DNA from: Mycobacterium kyorinense
GTDB taxonomy: Bacteria; Actinomycetota; Actinomycetes; Mycobacteriales; Mycobacteriaceae
Reading direction: 5' to 3'
Length of the DNA: 64,000 nucleotides
Assembly: GCF_001672775.1 (NCBI RefSeq)
Contig: NZ_LZKJ01000087.1
Coordinates: 1 to 64,000 of the forward strand
Shown here in pieces: positions 1-9,523 of this stretch. Both the position numbers and the translations under genes were made by a program. Numbering within the stretch: position 1 is the stretch's first letter; every line of letters starts with the position of its first letter. Below the pieces are notes generated by a model, which saw only the letters and a list, made by a program, of their open reading frames with translations, was not told the DNA's origin and searched no databases.

Positions 1-207
1 CCCCAGCCGACATCCACCCGCACCGATCGGTGCGGCGATCGCGGCGCAATGATGCCCCAGCGGAAACGGACCCGCGCCCAAAACCGCGCCGCTTACATCC
101 GCGCCGAACGCAAACGCAACCGAGAAACCCGCCAAGCACGCCAAGCCGCCCAACTCGGCCCCGCGCCGCCACCAGGCAGCGACGATGACGAGCCACCACC
201 GTTTTAG
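1..207 (+). CDS. C-terminal end of a 13E12 repeat / HNH endonuclease-like family protein (cut by window edge)
   Basis: The first frame is open from base 1 and gives 68 residues ending in TAG at 205-207. The visible part is a basic, Arg/Gln-rich tail (MMPQRKRTRAQNRAAYIRAE) followed by an acidic linker and the terminal PPPF. As I recall it, this arrangement is typical of the C-terminus of mycobacterial 13E12/DUF222 proteins, which carry an HNH nuclease motif just upstream of such a tail. That motif would lie outside the window, so nuclease activity cannot be judged. These genes are multicopy and often mark variable regions. No start is visible. Confidence 0.65.
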   Translation, partial: PQPTSTRTDRCGDRGAMMPQRKRTRAQNRAAYIRAERKRNRETRQARQAAQLGPAPPPGSDDDEPPPF

Positions 208-224
208 GTGGGAATCAATCGAAC

Positions 225-785
225 TCACGCTGCGATGCCCGGTGCCCGTTGGAGGCTCGCTTCGTAATTCAGGAGCGCAGCGAACTGCCGTGCGCGCCAA
301 GGGTTGAAACCGGCAAGGATGTCATACGGCATGGAGTAAACGAGCTTGGTGTCTGGGCCTTTGATCGTGATGTCAACCGTGTCGGTTTTCGTGACCGTGG
401 CGGTAAGCCCTTGCAGCGGAATGCGCGGAGCGCCCGGTCCATAGCCCCTGATCAGCTCGGTCCTGGTGATGCGAAGCTCGTAGAAATCGTAGATGACACC
501 CTCCGCGCGGTTCTGTTCTGTCGGGTCAAAGCCGACCTCCTTCTTGATTGCGGCGCGGTGCCGGTAATAGGCGAAACAGCACGACGCGAACAAGATCAGC
601 CCCAGCCAGGGGAAGATGACCAACGAAAACCCGGCGAAGACAAAGGGCGACCGCGCCGCTCGACGCGTTACCTTCCTCTCCTTCCTATCAAGTCCGCTTC
701 GGCTGCTTGCGATGATCCTCGCGGTCACGGCGCCCAGCAGGCAAACCGCCGCGGCGACGTGCACGATCCACCAGTAGTTCGCCAT
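225..785 (-). CDS. Conserved hypothetical membrane protein, two N-terminal membrane segments
   Basis: 186 residues. Two hydrophobic segments (about 3-22 and 47-72) are separated by a very basic loop (RSGLDRKERKVTRRAARS). A soluble C-terminal region of about 115 residues follows and contains a YDFYELRITRTELI stretch. The start ATG is preceded by AAAGGA seven bases upstream, a good ribosome binding site. The layout suggests a membrane-anchored domain facing the cytoplasm, possibly a bacterial PH-like fold, but that is a guess. The family is not recognised. The gene stands alone, facing the 13E12 fragment tail-to-tail. Confidence 0.7.
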   Translation of the reverse strand: MANYWWIVHVAAAVCLLGAVTARIIASSRSGLDRKERKVTRRAARSPFVFAGFSLVIFPWLGLILFASCCFAYYRHRAAIKKEVGFDPTEQNRAEGVIYDFYELRITRTELIRGYGPGAPRIPLQGLTATVTKTDTVDITIKGPDTKLVYSMPYDILAGFNPWRARQFAALLNYEASLQRAPGIAA

Positions 786-874
786 GTCTGAGTCCTTTCT
801 GGCGAATGTTCTTCATCATGCGCGGCTGCCGGTCGTGGTGGCCGATAATGCGCAGAATGCGGTAGGACTCTTGA

Positions 875-1054
875 AAGATCTTTGGCGAGTTCCGCATCTA
901 TCGCGATCCTCCACGGCGAAACCGTGGCCTGTTCGTCGATCAATCGGTCAGCAACGCCGCGGCTCCGCAGCCGGAGTTGGACCGCAGCAGGGTCACGATG
1001 ACCATGGAGAAGGTGGACGGCCGCTGGCTGGCCAGCAAGGTTGAGCTGCCATGA
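875..1054 (+). pseudogene. Remnant of an Mce-associated membrane protein, C-terminal part only
   Basis: One forward frame between two reverse-strand genes encodes a recognisable protein end: GLFVDQSVSNAAAPQPELDR, then RVTMTMEKVDGRWLASKVEL and a TGA at 1052-1054. The FVxQxVxN strand, the RVxMxxxDGRWL strand and the length from them to the stop match the C-terminus of Mce-associated proteins, a SnoaL/NTF2-like fold. Upstream the frame hits a stop at 872-874, and no membrane anchor or start is present. Only about a quarter of the usual protein survives. I read it as decay after truncation; a very short functional peptide cannot be excluded. Confidence 0.5.
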
Positions 1055-1071
1055 GTTTCGGGTGGCGCCGA

Positions 1072-1404
1072 TCAGGCGTGCGAGGGCTCTTCCGCTCGAG
1101 CCTCATCGGTCGGGGCGTGGTGCAGCCAGCCCGCCACCAACGCGGTGAGTAACAGCCATCCCAGGATTGCGGTCGGGATCGCCCAGGCGCGTCGCGTCAG
1201 CAGCGCTGTGCCGCACTGCGAGACGAGCGTGTCGCCGCCGGCATCGGCGGCATGAGACAGGTCCGCGTTGTAGGCCCTGCCGCAGGTGATCTGAATGCCG
1301 TACTGGTCATACTGACCCAAAAATACCGGCCACCACAGCGCCATGAGTCCGACCACCACCAGCAGCATGCCGGCGATGGCGAGCAGCAAGTGCCGATTCT
1401 TCAC
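1072..1404 (-). CDS. Small two-helix membrane protein of the DUF2236 operon
   Basis: 110 residues with hydrophobic segments at about 5-30 and 73-95. Between them is an extracytoplasmic-looking loop with two cysteines (ITCGRAY and SQCGTAL) that could form a disulfide. It starts with GTG behind a strong GGGAGG. It lies 10 bases after the DUF2236 gene stop, so it is probably the last gene of a three-gene leftward operon (2523 to 1072). It resembles short mycobacterial membrane proteins of unknown role; no function is assigned. Confidence 0.7.
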   Translation of the reverse strand: MKNRHLLLAIAGMLLVVVGLMALWWPVFLGQYDQYGIQITCGRAYNADLSHAADAGGDTLVSQCGTALLTRRAWAIPTAILGWLLLTALVAGWLHHAPTDEARAEEPSHA

Positions 1405-1414
1405 GGTCCTCCCT

Positions 1415-2302
1415 TCAAATCAGGTTGCGGCGCCGACGGATTCGCCATCGCACATCGGCAAGCAACAGATAACTGCCGCCTTGCCGGATGAACTTGGGCA
1501 GGAAGCGATTGACGAATGCCACCAACAGAAACAGGTATTCGAATCGACGCTGCTGACCTGACGTCCACTCGATCTGCAAGGCCTCCCGGAAGACCGGCGC
1601 CAGAAATCCCGACGTGAGAAAGCGCAGCAATGGCACGAACGGCCGCAGCAGCGGCGTGATCATTTTCAGGTTGATCAGATCCTGTAGGTAGCCGCGCACG
1701 ACGTCGTCGATCACGACGCGCCGGCAAGCGTCGTTCCAGTACTGGTCGAATTCTGCTCGGGTCGCTGGCCATTGGTCCTCGGTAACCTGCAGGGTGGTGC
1801 CCAACGGGAACGCTGACCGGTAAAAGTGTTCGGCAAGTTCGCCGGACAGCTGGCCGCGTAGCAGTTGATACGTGTCCTCCAAGCCGACGAAAAGGCATGC
1901 CGCCACCCACATTTGGAGGTCACGGTCGAAGCCGCTGTATTTCACCGGGCTCGACGGCCCCGACCGAACCTGGCGGTGCGCGATGTCGACGGCGTCGCGG
2001 TAGGCGGCGCGCTCGGCGGGGCTGCCCATGATTGCCACCGCCAAATAGCTGAACGTGGTACGCGCCCGCTTCCAGGGATGCTTCATCAGGCTCCCGGAGT
2101 CGACCTTGCTCTCGATTACCCCGTAGCCGACCCCCGGCGAGGACAGCTGCATGACGACATTGGCGGCGCCGGCCGCGAACGACCAGAAGTCCATGCCATC
2201 GGCCACCGTGGCGGGACGGTCGTCCCACCGCGCGGTGCGCCGGGTGATGTGAATACGGGTATCGGCAGTGGTCAATGAAGCGGGAGGGACGCCTGTGCTC
2301 AT
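1415..2302 (-). CDS. DUF2236 / MpaB-type oxygenase family protein
   Basis: 295 residues from the ATG at 2302, which overlaps the TGA of the upstream small gene by four bases (ATGA). A longer in-frame extension would cover that gene and was not used. The protein has the features of the DUF2236 group related to the latex-clearing oxygenase and MpaB: a FAAGAANVVMQLSSPGVGYG segment near the N-terminus, then RARTTFSYL and a conserved helical core (WVAACLFVGLEDTY). Family members are heme-associated oxygenases or of unknown substrate; the ligands cannot be confirmed here. The product is soluble or peripherally bound and is co-transcribed with two small membrane proteins. Confidence 0.75.
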   Translation of the reverse strand: MSTGVPPASLTTADTRIHITRRTARWDDRPATVADGMDFWSFAAGAANVVMQLSSPGVGYGVIESKVDSGSLMKHPWKRARTTFSYLAVAIMGSPAERAAYRDAVDIAHRQVRSGPSSPVKYSGFDRDLQMWVAACLFVGLEDTYQLLRGQLSGELAEHFYRSAFPLGTTLQVTEDQWPATRAEFDQYWNDACRRVVIDDVVRGYLQDLINLKMITPLLRPFVPLLRFLTSGFLAPVFREALQIEWTSGQQRRFEYLFLLVAFVNRFLPKFIRQGGSYLLLADVRWRIRRRRNLI

Positions 2303-2523
2303 GTCATGCACACATCCGCGAACAGCAGCACCGGCCACGACACGATCGAACCGAGGAACGACACCACCAGATCCGCGCCGTGCATGTCGTGCAGATGATC
2401 GGTGTGAGTCGACGACCAAATCACGCCTACCAGCAGATACGGCGTGCCGACGAGCAAACCGAGCCCGATCAGCTCGGCGATCGTGAGCTGGAAGCTGAGC
2501 AGCTGACGTACCTTGCCCAGCAT
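2299..2523 (-). CDS. Small membrane protein, first gene of the DUF2236 operon
   Basis: 74 residues, mostly hydrophobic, with two likely membrane helices (about 13-36 and 52-70) around a short His/Asp-rich loop (HTDHLHDMHGAD). That loop could bind a metal, which is inference. A GAGGAGGT ribosome binding site sits about eight bases before the ATG. Its TGA overlaps the start of the DUF2236 gene, so the two are translationally coupled. No family is recognised. It is divergent from the double-TetR gene at 2653, which is a candidate regulator. Confidence 0.7.
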   Translation of the reverse strand: MLGKVRQLLSFQLTIAELIGLGLLVGTPYLLVGVIWSSTHTDHLHDMHGADLVVSFLGSIVSWPVLLFADVCMT

Positions 2524-2640
2524 GGGCGGTTACCTCCTCGTCGGCACCGACGGTAAACAGGCCGAACACCGATTATGTTAATGGATGTTCTGACTCTTCG
2601 GTAGATTCCGGTTAAGTTTTTCCAGACCCATATCTGACGC

Positions 2641-2646
2641 TAGGGT
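2641..2646 (+). promoter_or_regulatory. Candidate -10 box for leaderless transcription of the double-TetR gene
   Basis: TAGGGT fits the mycobacterial TANNNT -10 consensus and ends six bases before the GTG at 2653. The transcript would therefore begin at or next to the start codon. There is no ribosome binding site, as expected for a leaderless mRNA. Prediction only. Confidence 0.45.
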
Positions 2647-2652
2647 TAGGCG

Positions 2653-3885
2653 GTGACGACCGCCCGTACTGATTCGGCCGCGGAGGTGCGCCGTCGGCCG
2701 AAAGACCGCAAGGCGCAGATCGCCCGGGCGGCAGCCGAAGCGTTCAGCGCGCTGGGCTACCACGCGGTCAGCATGGAAGCCATCGCGGCAAAGGTCGGGA
2801 TTTCGGCGGCAGCGCTCTACCGGCACTACTCGGGCAAATACGAACTGTTCCGCGGCGCCGTCCTGGAGTTGAGCCAGCAGCTGGTCGACTCCACCGACTT
2901 CGTCGACACCGAACCCGTCAACGCCGACGCGCCCGCGACACTGCGGCGGCTGGTCGATGCACTGATCGACGTGACGTTGGCCAACCGGGAGTCCGGCGGA
3001 CTCTACCGTTGGCAGGCCCGCTATTTGCACGGCGAGGACGAGTCCACGTTGAAGGACCAACTTCGACTGGTAAACCGCCGGATTCAACGGCCGCTGCTGA
3101 TGATCCGGCCGGAACTGACCTCGTCGCAGCGGTGGATGCTCTCGTCAGGGCTGCTCAGTGTGATCGGCAGCATCGTCGACCACCGTGTCCGGTTGCCCGA
3201 CGATGAAATCCGCCCGTTGCTCGCCGAGGCGGCCGCGGCGGTGTTGGACGCCGAACTTCCGCATCCCGACGACTCCATCGCCCGTCCGCCGACCTGGCGA
3301 ATCTTCGCCTCGGATGCCGGAGTGTACGAAGCGCTGCTGCACGCGTCGATGGTGTTGTTCAACCACCACGGCTACCCCGAGACCAGCATGGCGCAGATCG
3401 CTTCGGCGGTCGGTATCCCAGTGTCGGGCATCTACCGGTACTTCTCCGGTAAGTGCGAGATCCTTTCCACCGGTCTGCGGCGGGCGGCCGACCGGGTATC
3501 GGGCCACCTCTCGGCGATCATCGGTGATCTCGCCGAACCGCGCCAGATGCTGACGGTGCTGATCGAAGCGTTTGTGGCCACGTCGTTCGCCAACCCCGAA
3601 CTGGCTGCCATCTACTACACCGAGCGGGTCAATTTGACCCGGGCCGACCAGGAGCTACTGCGCGACGTGCAGCGGTCGACGATTGATTCGTGGGTGCGGC
3701 TGCTGGCCTCGGCCCGGCCTGCGCTCAACGAAACGCAGGCCCGGTTCCTGGTGCATGCCGCAATGGCGCTGGTGGTCGACCTGGGCCGGTTGGTGCAGTA
3801 CGACGTGCCGGCCGACAACACGGCCTACCCGCAGGCCTGCGTGCGAAAGCTTATGCAGGCTACCTTGTTTGGCCGTTGCGAATAG
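2653..3885 (+). CDS. Tandem double-TetR transcriptional regulator
   Basis: 410 residues, about twice a normal TetR protein. Two complete TetR helix-turn-helix domains are visible. The first is at about residues 20-65 (MEAIAAKVGISAAALYRHYS). The second is at about 223-268 (MAQIASAVGIPVSGIYRYFS). Each is followed by a helical ligand-binding-type domain of about 130-150 residues. TetR proteins act as dimers, so one chain may mimic a dimer or bind two operators. It is divergent from the DUF2236 operon, its likeliest target. The last 26 bases overlap the convergent gene ending at 3860. Confidence 0.85.
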   Translation: MTTARTDSAAEVRRRPKDRKAQIARAAAEAFSALGYHAVSMEAIAAKVGISAAALYRHYSGKYELFRGAVLELSQQLVDSTDFVDTEPVNADAPATLRRLVDALIDVTLANRESGGLYRWQARYLHGEDESTLKDQLRLVNRRIQRPLLMIRPELTSSQRWMLSSGLLSVIGSIVDHRVRLPDDEIRPLLAEAAAAVLDAELPHPDDSIARPPTWRIFASDAGVYEALLHASMVLFNHHGYPETSMAQIASAVGIPVSGIYRYFSGKCEILSTGLRRAADRVSGHLSAIIGDLAEPRQMLTVLIEAFVATSFANPELAAIYYTERVNLTRADQELLRDVQRSTIDSWVRLLASARPALNETQARFLVHAAMALVVDLGRLVQYDVPADNTAYPQACVRKLMQATLFGRCE

Positions 3886-4135
3886 CCGTACCGAGCAGGT
3901 AAGCCGCGTAGCCGATCAACCCGACGATCGCCAGGCTGCGCGTACGTCGATCGGAAAAGCCCAGGCCCAGCACAGTTTCGATGCCGCCGTTGGTGTAGAT
4001 GTGCTGGCGGGTGCCCCGCGGAAACACCGGCTTGCTGATCGGCTCCCACAGCTGCGGACTGGTGAAATGGGATAACCCGGCGCCGGCCAGAGCCAAGCCG
4101 GAGAACCGGGCCAAGCGCGAGCTGTTACGGGACAT
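3860..4135 (-). CDS. Small conserved membrane-associated protein
   Basis: 91 residues with a basic N-terminus, a first weakly hydrophobic segment (LARFSGLALAGAGLSHF), the conserved-looking motif FPRGTRQHIYTNGGIETVLG and a C-terminal helix (LAIVGLIGYAAYLLG). This resembles short mycobacterial DoxX-like or hypothetical proteins, but I cannot name the family. GAGGAG lies just upstream of the ATG. It starts nine bases after the monooxygenase stop, so it is probably co-transcribed with it. The 3' end overlaps the convergent TetR gene. Confidence 0.65.
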   Translation of the reverse strand: MSRNSSRLARFSGLALAGAGLSHFTSPQLWEPISKPVFPRGTRQHIYTNGGIETVLGLGFSDRRTRSLAIVGLIGYAAYLLGTAIRNGQTR

Positions 4136-4144
4136 GAATCTCCT

Positions 4145-5629
4145 CTAGGCGATCGCGTAGTCGTCCAACGGGAATCGTGACCCGTCCCGCACCGCGTTGC
4201 GCACGGAGGTGGGCCGTAGCAGCGTGGCTTCGCCGCTGGGGTTGAAGTAGTAGGACCGCGACGACGCGCAGTCGCCGGAGTAGAACACCGAGCTGTCCAA
4301 GTGGCGGGTCATGCGATCCAGGAAACGGGCATTGGCCTCTTCGGTCACCTCGAAAGTGGTTGCACCCCTGCGCTTCACCTCGCCCAGCAACCGGTCCATG
4401 TGTCGCATCTGGTATTCCATCGTATTGAAGAACGACAGCCCCGCGAACGCGTACGGGCTGGCCAGGCTCAAGAAGTTGGGGAAGTACGGGATCGAAACAC
4501 CCTGATAGGCCTGGAACCTGTGGTCGCGCCACCACTTGCCCAGGTTGCGGCCCTTCCGCCCGATGACCTCGATAGCCGGGAAGTTGGCTTCCCACAGGTC
4601 GAACCCGGTAGCCAACACCAGGGTGTCGATGGGAGCTTTGGTTCCGTCCTTGGTGACGATCCCGTCCGGGTCGATCCGCTCGATGCCGTTGGTCTCCAAG
4701 TGCACATGGGGTTTGGTGAAACTGCGGTAGTAGTCGTTGGACCAACTCGGCCGCTTGCAGCCCAGGTCGTAGTCGGGTGTGAGCTTACGCCGCAGCTCCT
4801 TGTCGCGCACCTGCGCGAAGCGATGCATCTTGCACACGTCCATCCCGGCAATCGAGATCCGCCGGAAGTAGCGGTAGTTCAGTACCGCGGTGAGAGTCAT
4901 CAACTCGAACAACGTGTCGGTGACCCACCGCAGCGCCCGCTGGGTGAACGGTAACCGGGCGAACAGTCGCTGTACGCCGGCGGAGATGTGGAAGTCCAGC
5001 TTGGGCGCCACCCAGATTGCGGTGCGCTGATAGACCGTCAGATCCGCAACCGTCTTCGCCAATTCGGGGATGAGCTGGATCGCGGTGGCACCCGTACCGA
5101 TCAGCCCCACTCGACGACCCGCGAAGTCATGGCTGTCGTCCCAGGCCGTGGTGTGGATGACTTTGCCCGCGAATTCGTTGATACCCGGAATGTCGGGCAT
5201 GTGCGGCTGGGACAGGAAGCCGGTGGCGGTGATCAAGAAACGCGTGGTCAGCGTTTCTCCGCCCGACAGCGACACCCGCCACAGCTGCGTCTCCTCGTCC
5301 CAGCGCGCGCCCTCGACGGTGGTGTTGAACCGCATGTGGCGGCGCACGTCGTACTTGTCGGCGACGTGCTCGGCGTACTGCTTGAGCTCAGTACCCGTCG
5401 CAAATAGCCGTGACCAGTACGGGTTCGGTTCAAACCAATAGCAATAGGTGGTCGACGGGATGTCGACAGCCAGGCCCGGATATCGATTGATATGCCAGGT
5501 GCCGCCCAAATCTGATTCGCGATCGAGAATGGTGATGTTGTCGAAGCCGAGGCGCTTGAGCTGGATCGCAGCGCCGATACCCCCGAAGCCCGCCCCGACG
5601 ATGACACCGTCGTACTGCTCCGTAGTCAT
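4145..5629 (-). CDS. Flavin-containing Baeyer-Villiger-type monooxygenase
   Basis: 494 residues. The N-terminal FAD Rossmann motif is GAGFGGIG at 12-19, and the second, NADPH-binding, motif is GTGATAIQ at 178-185. Between them the Baeyer-Villiger fingerprint FAGKVIHTTAWD is at 153-164. It should be a soluble, FAD- and NADPH-dependent enzyme that inserts oxygen into ketones or oxidises heteroatoms. The substrate is unknown; mycobacteria carry several such paralogues. The gene leads a two-gene unit with the 91-residue membrane protein. A perfect 12-base palindrome lies upstream. Confidence 0.9.
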   Translation of the reverse strand: MTTEQYDGVIVGAGFGGIGAAIQLKRLGFDNITILDRESDLGGTWHINRYPGLAVDIPSTTYCYWFEPNPYWSRLFATGTELKQYAEHVADKYDVRRHMRFNTTVEGARWDEETQLWRVSLSGGETLTTRFLITATGFLSQPHMPDIPGINEFAGKVIHTTAWDDSHDFAGRRVGLIGTGATAIQLIPELAKTVADLTVYQRTAIWVAPKLDFHISAGVQRLFARLPFTQRALRWVTDTLFELMTLTAVLNYRYFRRISIAGMDVCKMHRFAQVRDKELRRKLTPDYDLGCKRPSWSNDYYRSFTKPHVHLETNGIERIDPDGIVTKDGTKAPIDTLVLATGFDLWEANFPAIEVIGRKGRNLGKWWRDHRFQAYQGVSIPYFPNFLSLASPYAFAGLSFFNTMEYQMRHMDRLLGEVKRRGATTFEVTEEANARFLDRMTRHLDSSVFYSGDCASSRSYYFNPSGEATLLRPTSVRNAVRDGSRFPLDDYAIA

Positions 5630-5635
5630 AAAAAA

Positions 5636-5641
5636 ACGGTA
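5636..5641 (-). promoter_or_regulatory. Candidate -10 box for leaderless monooxygenase mRNA
   Basis: On the reverse strand TACCGT (TANNNT) is followed by six T residues and then the ATG at 5629. This is the spacing expected if transcription starts on the start codon. No ribosome binding site is present. Confidence 0.45.
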
Positions 5642-5683
5642 CCTGAGCCGACAGTAAGTATGGAATTAGCGGCGCCTGAGCAA

Positions 5684-5695
5684 TGACACGTGTCA
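5684..5695. promoter_or_regulatory. Perfect palindrome TGACACGTGTCA, candidate operator
   Basis: A 12-base perfect palindrome lies in the 156-base space between the alpha/beta hydrolase stop and the monooxygenase start. It is about 55 bases upstream of the monooxygenase ATG and just upstream of its predicted promoter. The shape (TGACA..TGTCA) is typical of operators for TetR-type dimers. Which protein binds it is unknown. Confidence 0.4.
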
Positions 5696-5785
5696 CGGCA
5701 TCGATGCAAAAGTGCGATCCGCCACATTTGTCGACACTCGTCGCCCGAAATAGACCGTGCGCGCCACCTCGATGCCGGTGAGCAG

Positions 5786-6414
5786 TTAATTTGGCAGGGC
5801 CCGGCCCAAGAGTCGCAGCGCCGCGTCGACCGCCAACGCCGGCACGTCGACAGTCTTCGATGCCAAATCGTGACGTGCACCGGTGATCTCGACGATCCAG
5901 GTCGGCGCCGGAATCAGGGCGGCCGCATCGCGCAGTTCGTCGAGGGTGCCGAACGGATCTGACGTGCCGTGCGTGAAGACGGTCGGCACGTTGATGTCGG
6001 GCAGATGCTCAGTGCGGGCGCGGTCCGGCTTACCGGGCGGATGCAGCGGGTAGGAGAACAGCGTTAACACGTCCACCTGCACGGATCCGTCGGACACCAC
6101 CATCGAGGTTTGCCGGCCGCCGTAGGAGTGGCCCCCCGCGATCAGCGGGCCCTCGGCCAGCTCGCGGCACATCGTGATCGCCTCCACGATGCCGGCGCGG
6201 TCGGTGGCCGCCGAACCCGACGGCGGGCCTTTGGGCCTGCGTCGCCGGTAAGGCAGGTTGTAGCGCACCGCCAACCAGTCGCGCCGCGCCCATTCATCGC
6301 AAAGACGTTGCAGCAGAACAGATTCCCTGCTACCGCCGGCGCCGTGGGTCAGCACCACCACGCCGACGGGGGTGTTCTCGGGTTCGTGCGCGACGCCGGC
6401 GATCTGCTCGAGGT

Positions 6415-6418
<4 letters not shown>
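5786..6418 (-). CDS. Alpha/beta hydrolase of the thiamine operon (Rv0421c-type)
   Basis: 210 residues from ATG 6418, whose ATGA overlaps the thiD stop. Features of a dienelactone-hydrolase-like alpha/beta hydrolase are visible: oxyanion-hole motif THGAGG, nucleophile elbow GGHSYGG, an acid-bearing THGTSDPFG and a late GARHDL histidine. The catalytic Ser/Asp/His set is therefore complete. It is translationally coupled to thiD and thiC, so it lies under the TPP riboswitch. From memory it corresponds to Rv0421c next to thiD in M. tuberculosis. A role in salvage or detoxification of a thiamine precursor is inference. Confidence 0.85.
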
Positions 6419-8957
<2,539 letters not shown>

Positions 8958-9151
8958 TGGATGTGTGTCTCGACCTCCCCACGCTAGCGCAGCACGGCGG
9001 CGACTGGCGAAAAGAATTCGACCAATGCCGTTGAATCGCCGTCGGCCGCTTTCTCACCGAACCGAAAACCTGGGCAACCGAATGCGGACTAGTCTCGAAT
9101 CACCTCAGACGGCGGGTCCACCGGAGACGGCGCATCGAAACGGGTGAACTG

Positions 9152-9523
9152 ATGGAATTGCTGGTGGTCGAGTGTGAAAATCTGCCGCAAGCAGTGGTCG
9201 TGCGGGTCGCCGGAGAAGTTGATTCCGGCAACGGAGACGAGCTCGCAGCCCACCTCAGCGCCGCGCTCGCAAACGCCGCCATCCATCCCGCGCGACTGCT
9301 CGTCGTCGAATTGCATGCGCTGGCCTATTTCGGCAGCGCGGGTCTGAACGCTGTGCTGGATTGCCACAAGCAGGGTGTCGATAGCGGCGTCGCGGTGCGG
9401 CTAGTCGCCGATAAGGGCTTGGTGGTCCGGACGATCGAAGTGACGAACATGGACAGGGTTCTCAAGCTCTACCCAACGCTGTCCGATGCTCTGCAACGCG
9501 GCGCGTCTGAGGCGGCGCCGTGA
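9152..9523 (+). CDS. STAS-domain anti-sigma factor antagonist-like protein (first of two)
   Basis: 123 residues covering one STAS domain: a beta strand VVRVAGEVDSGNGDEL, then VVELHALAYFGSAGLNAVLD, then a variable end. In SpoIIAA/RsbV proteins the second block reads DSSGL or DSTGL and carries the phosphorylated serine. Here it reads GSAGL (Gly61, Ser62, Ala63), so the preceding Asp is lost but one Ser remains. The TGA overlaps the GTG of the giant kinase-phosphatase (GTGA). The pair is translationally coupled, and the protein is its likely partner or substrate. Confidence 0.85.
   Translation: MELLVVECENLPQAVVVRVAGEVDSGNGDELAAHLSAALANAAIHPARLLVVELHALAYFGSAGLNAVLDCHKQGVDSGVAVRLVADKGLVVRTIEVTNMDRVLKLYPTLSDALQRGASEAAP

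Noticed and set aside
784..1044. 86-codon forward frame
   Set aside because: No family signal or ribosome site; the adjacent frame carries the recognisable Mce-associated remnant.
2303..2569. N-terminal extension of the DUF2236 gene to 2569
   Set aside because: It would be Arg-rich, fully overlap the well-formed 74-residue gene and ignore the ATGA junction.
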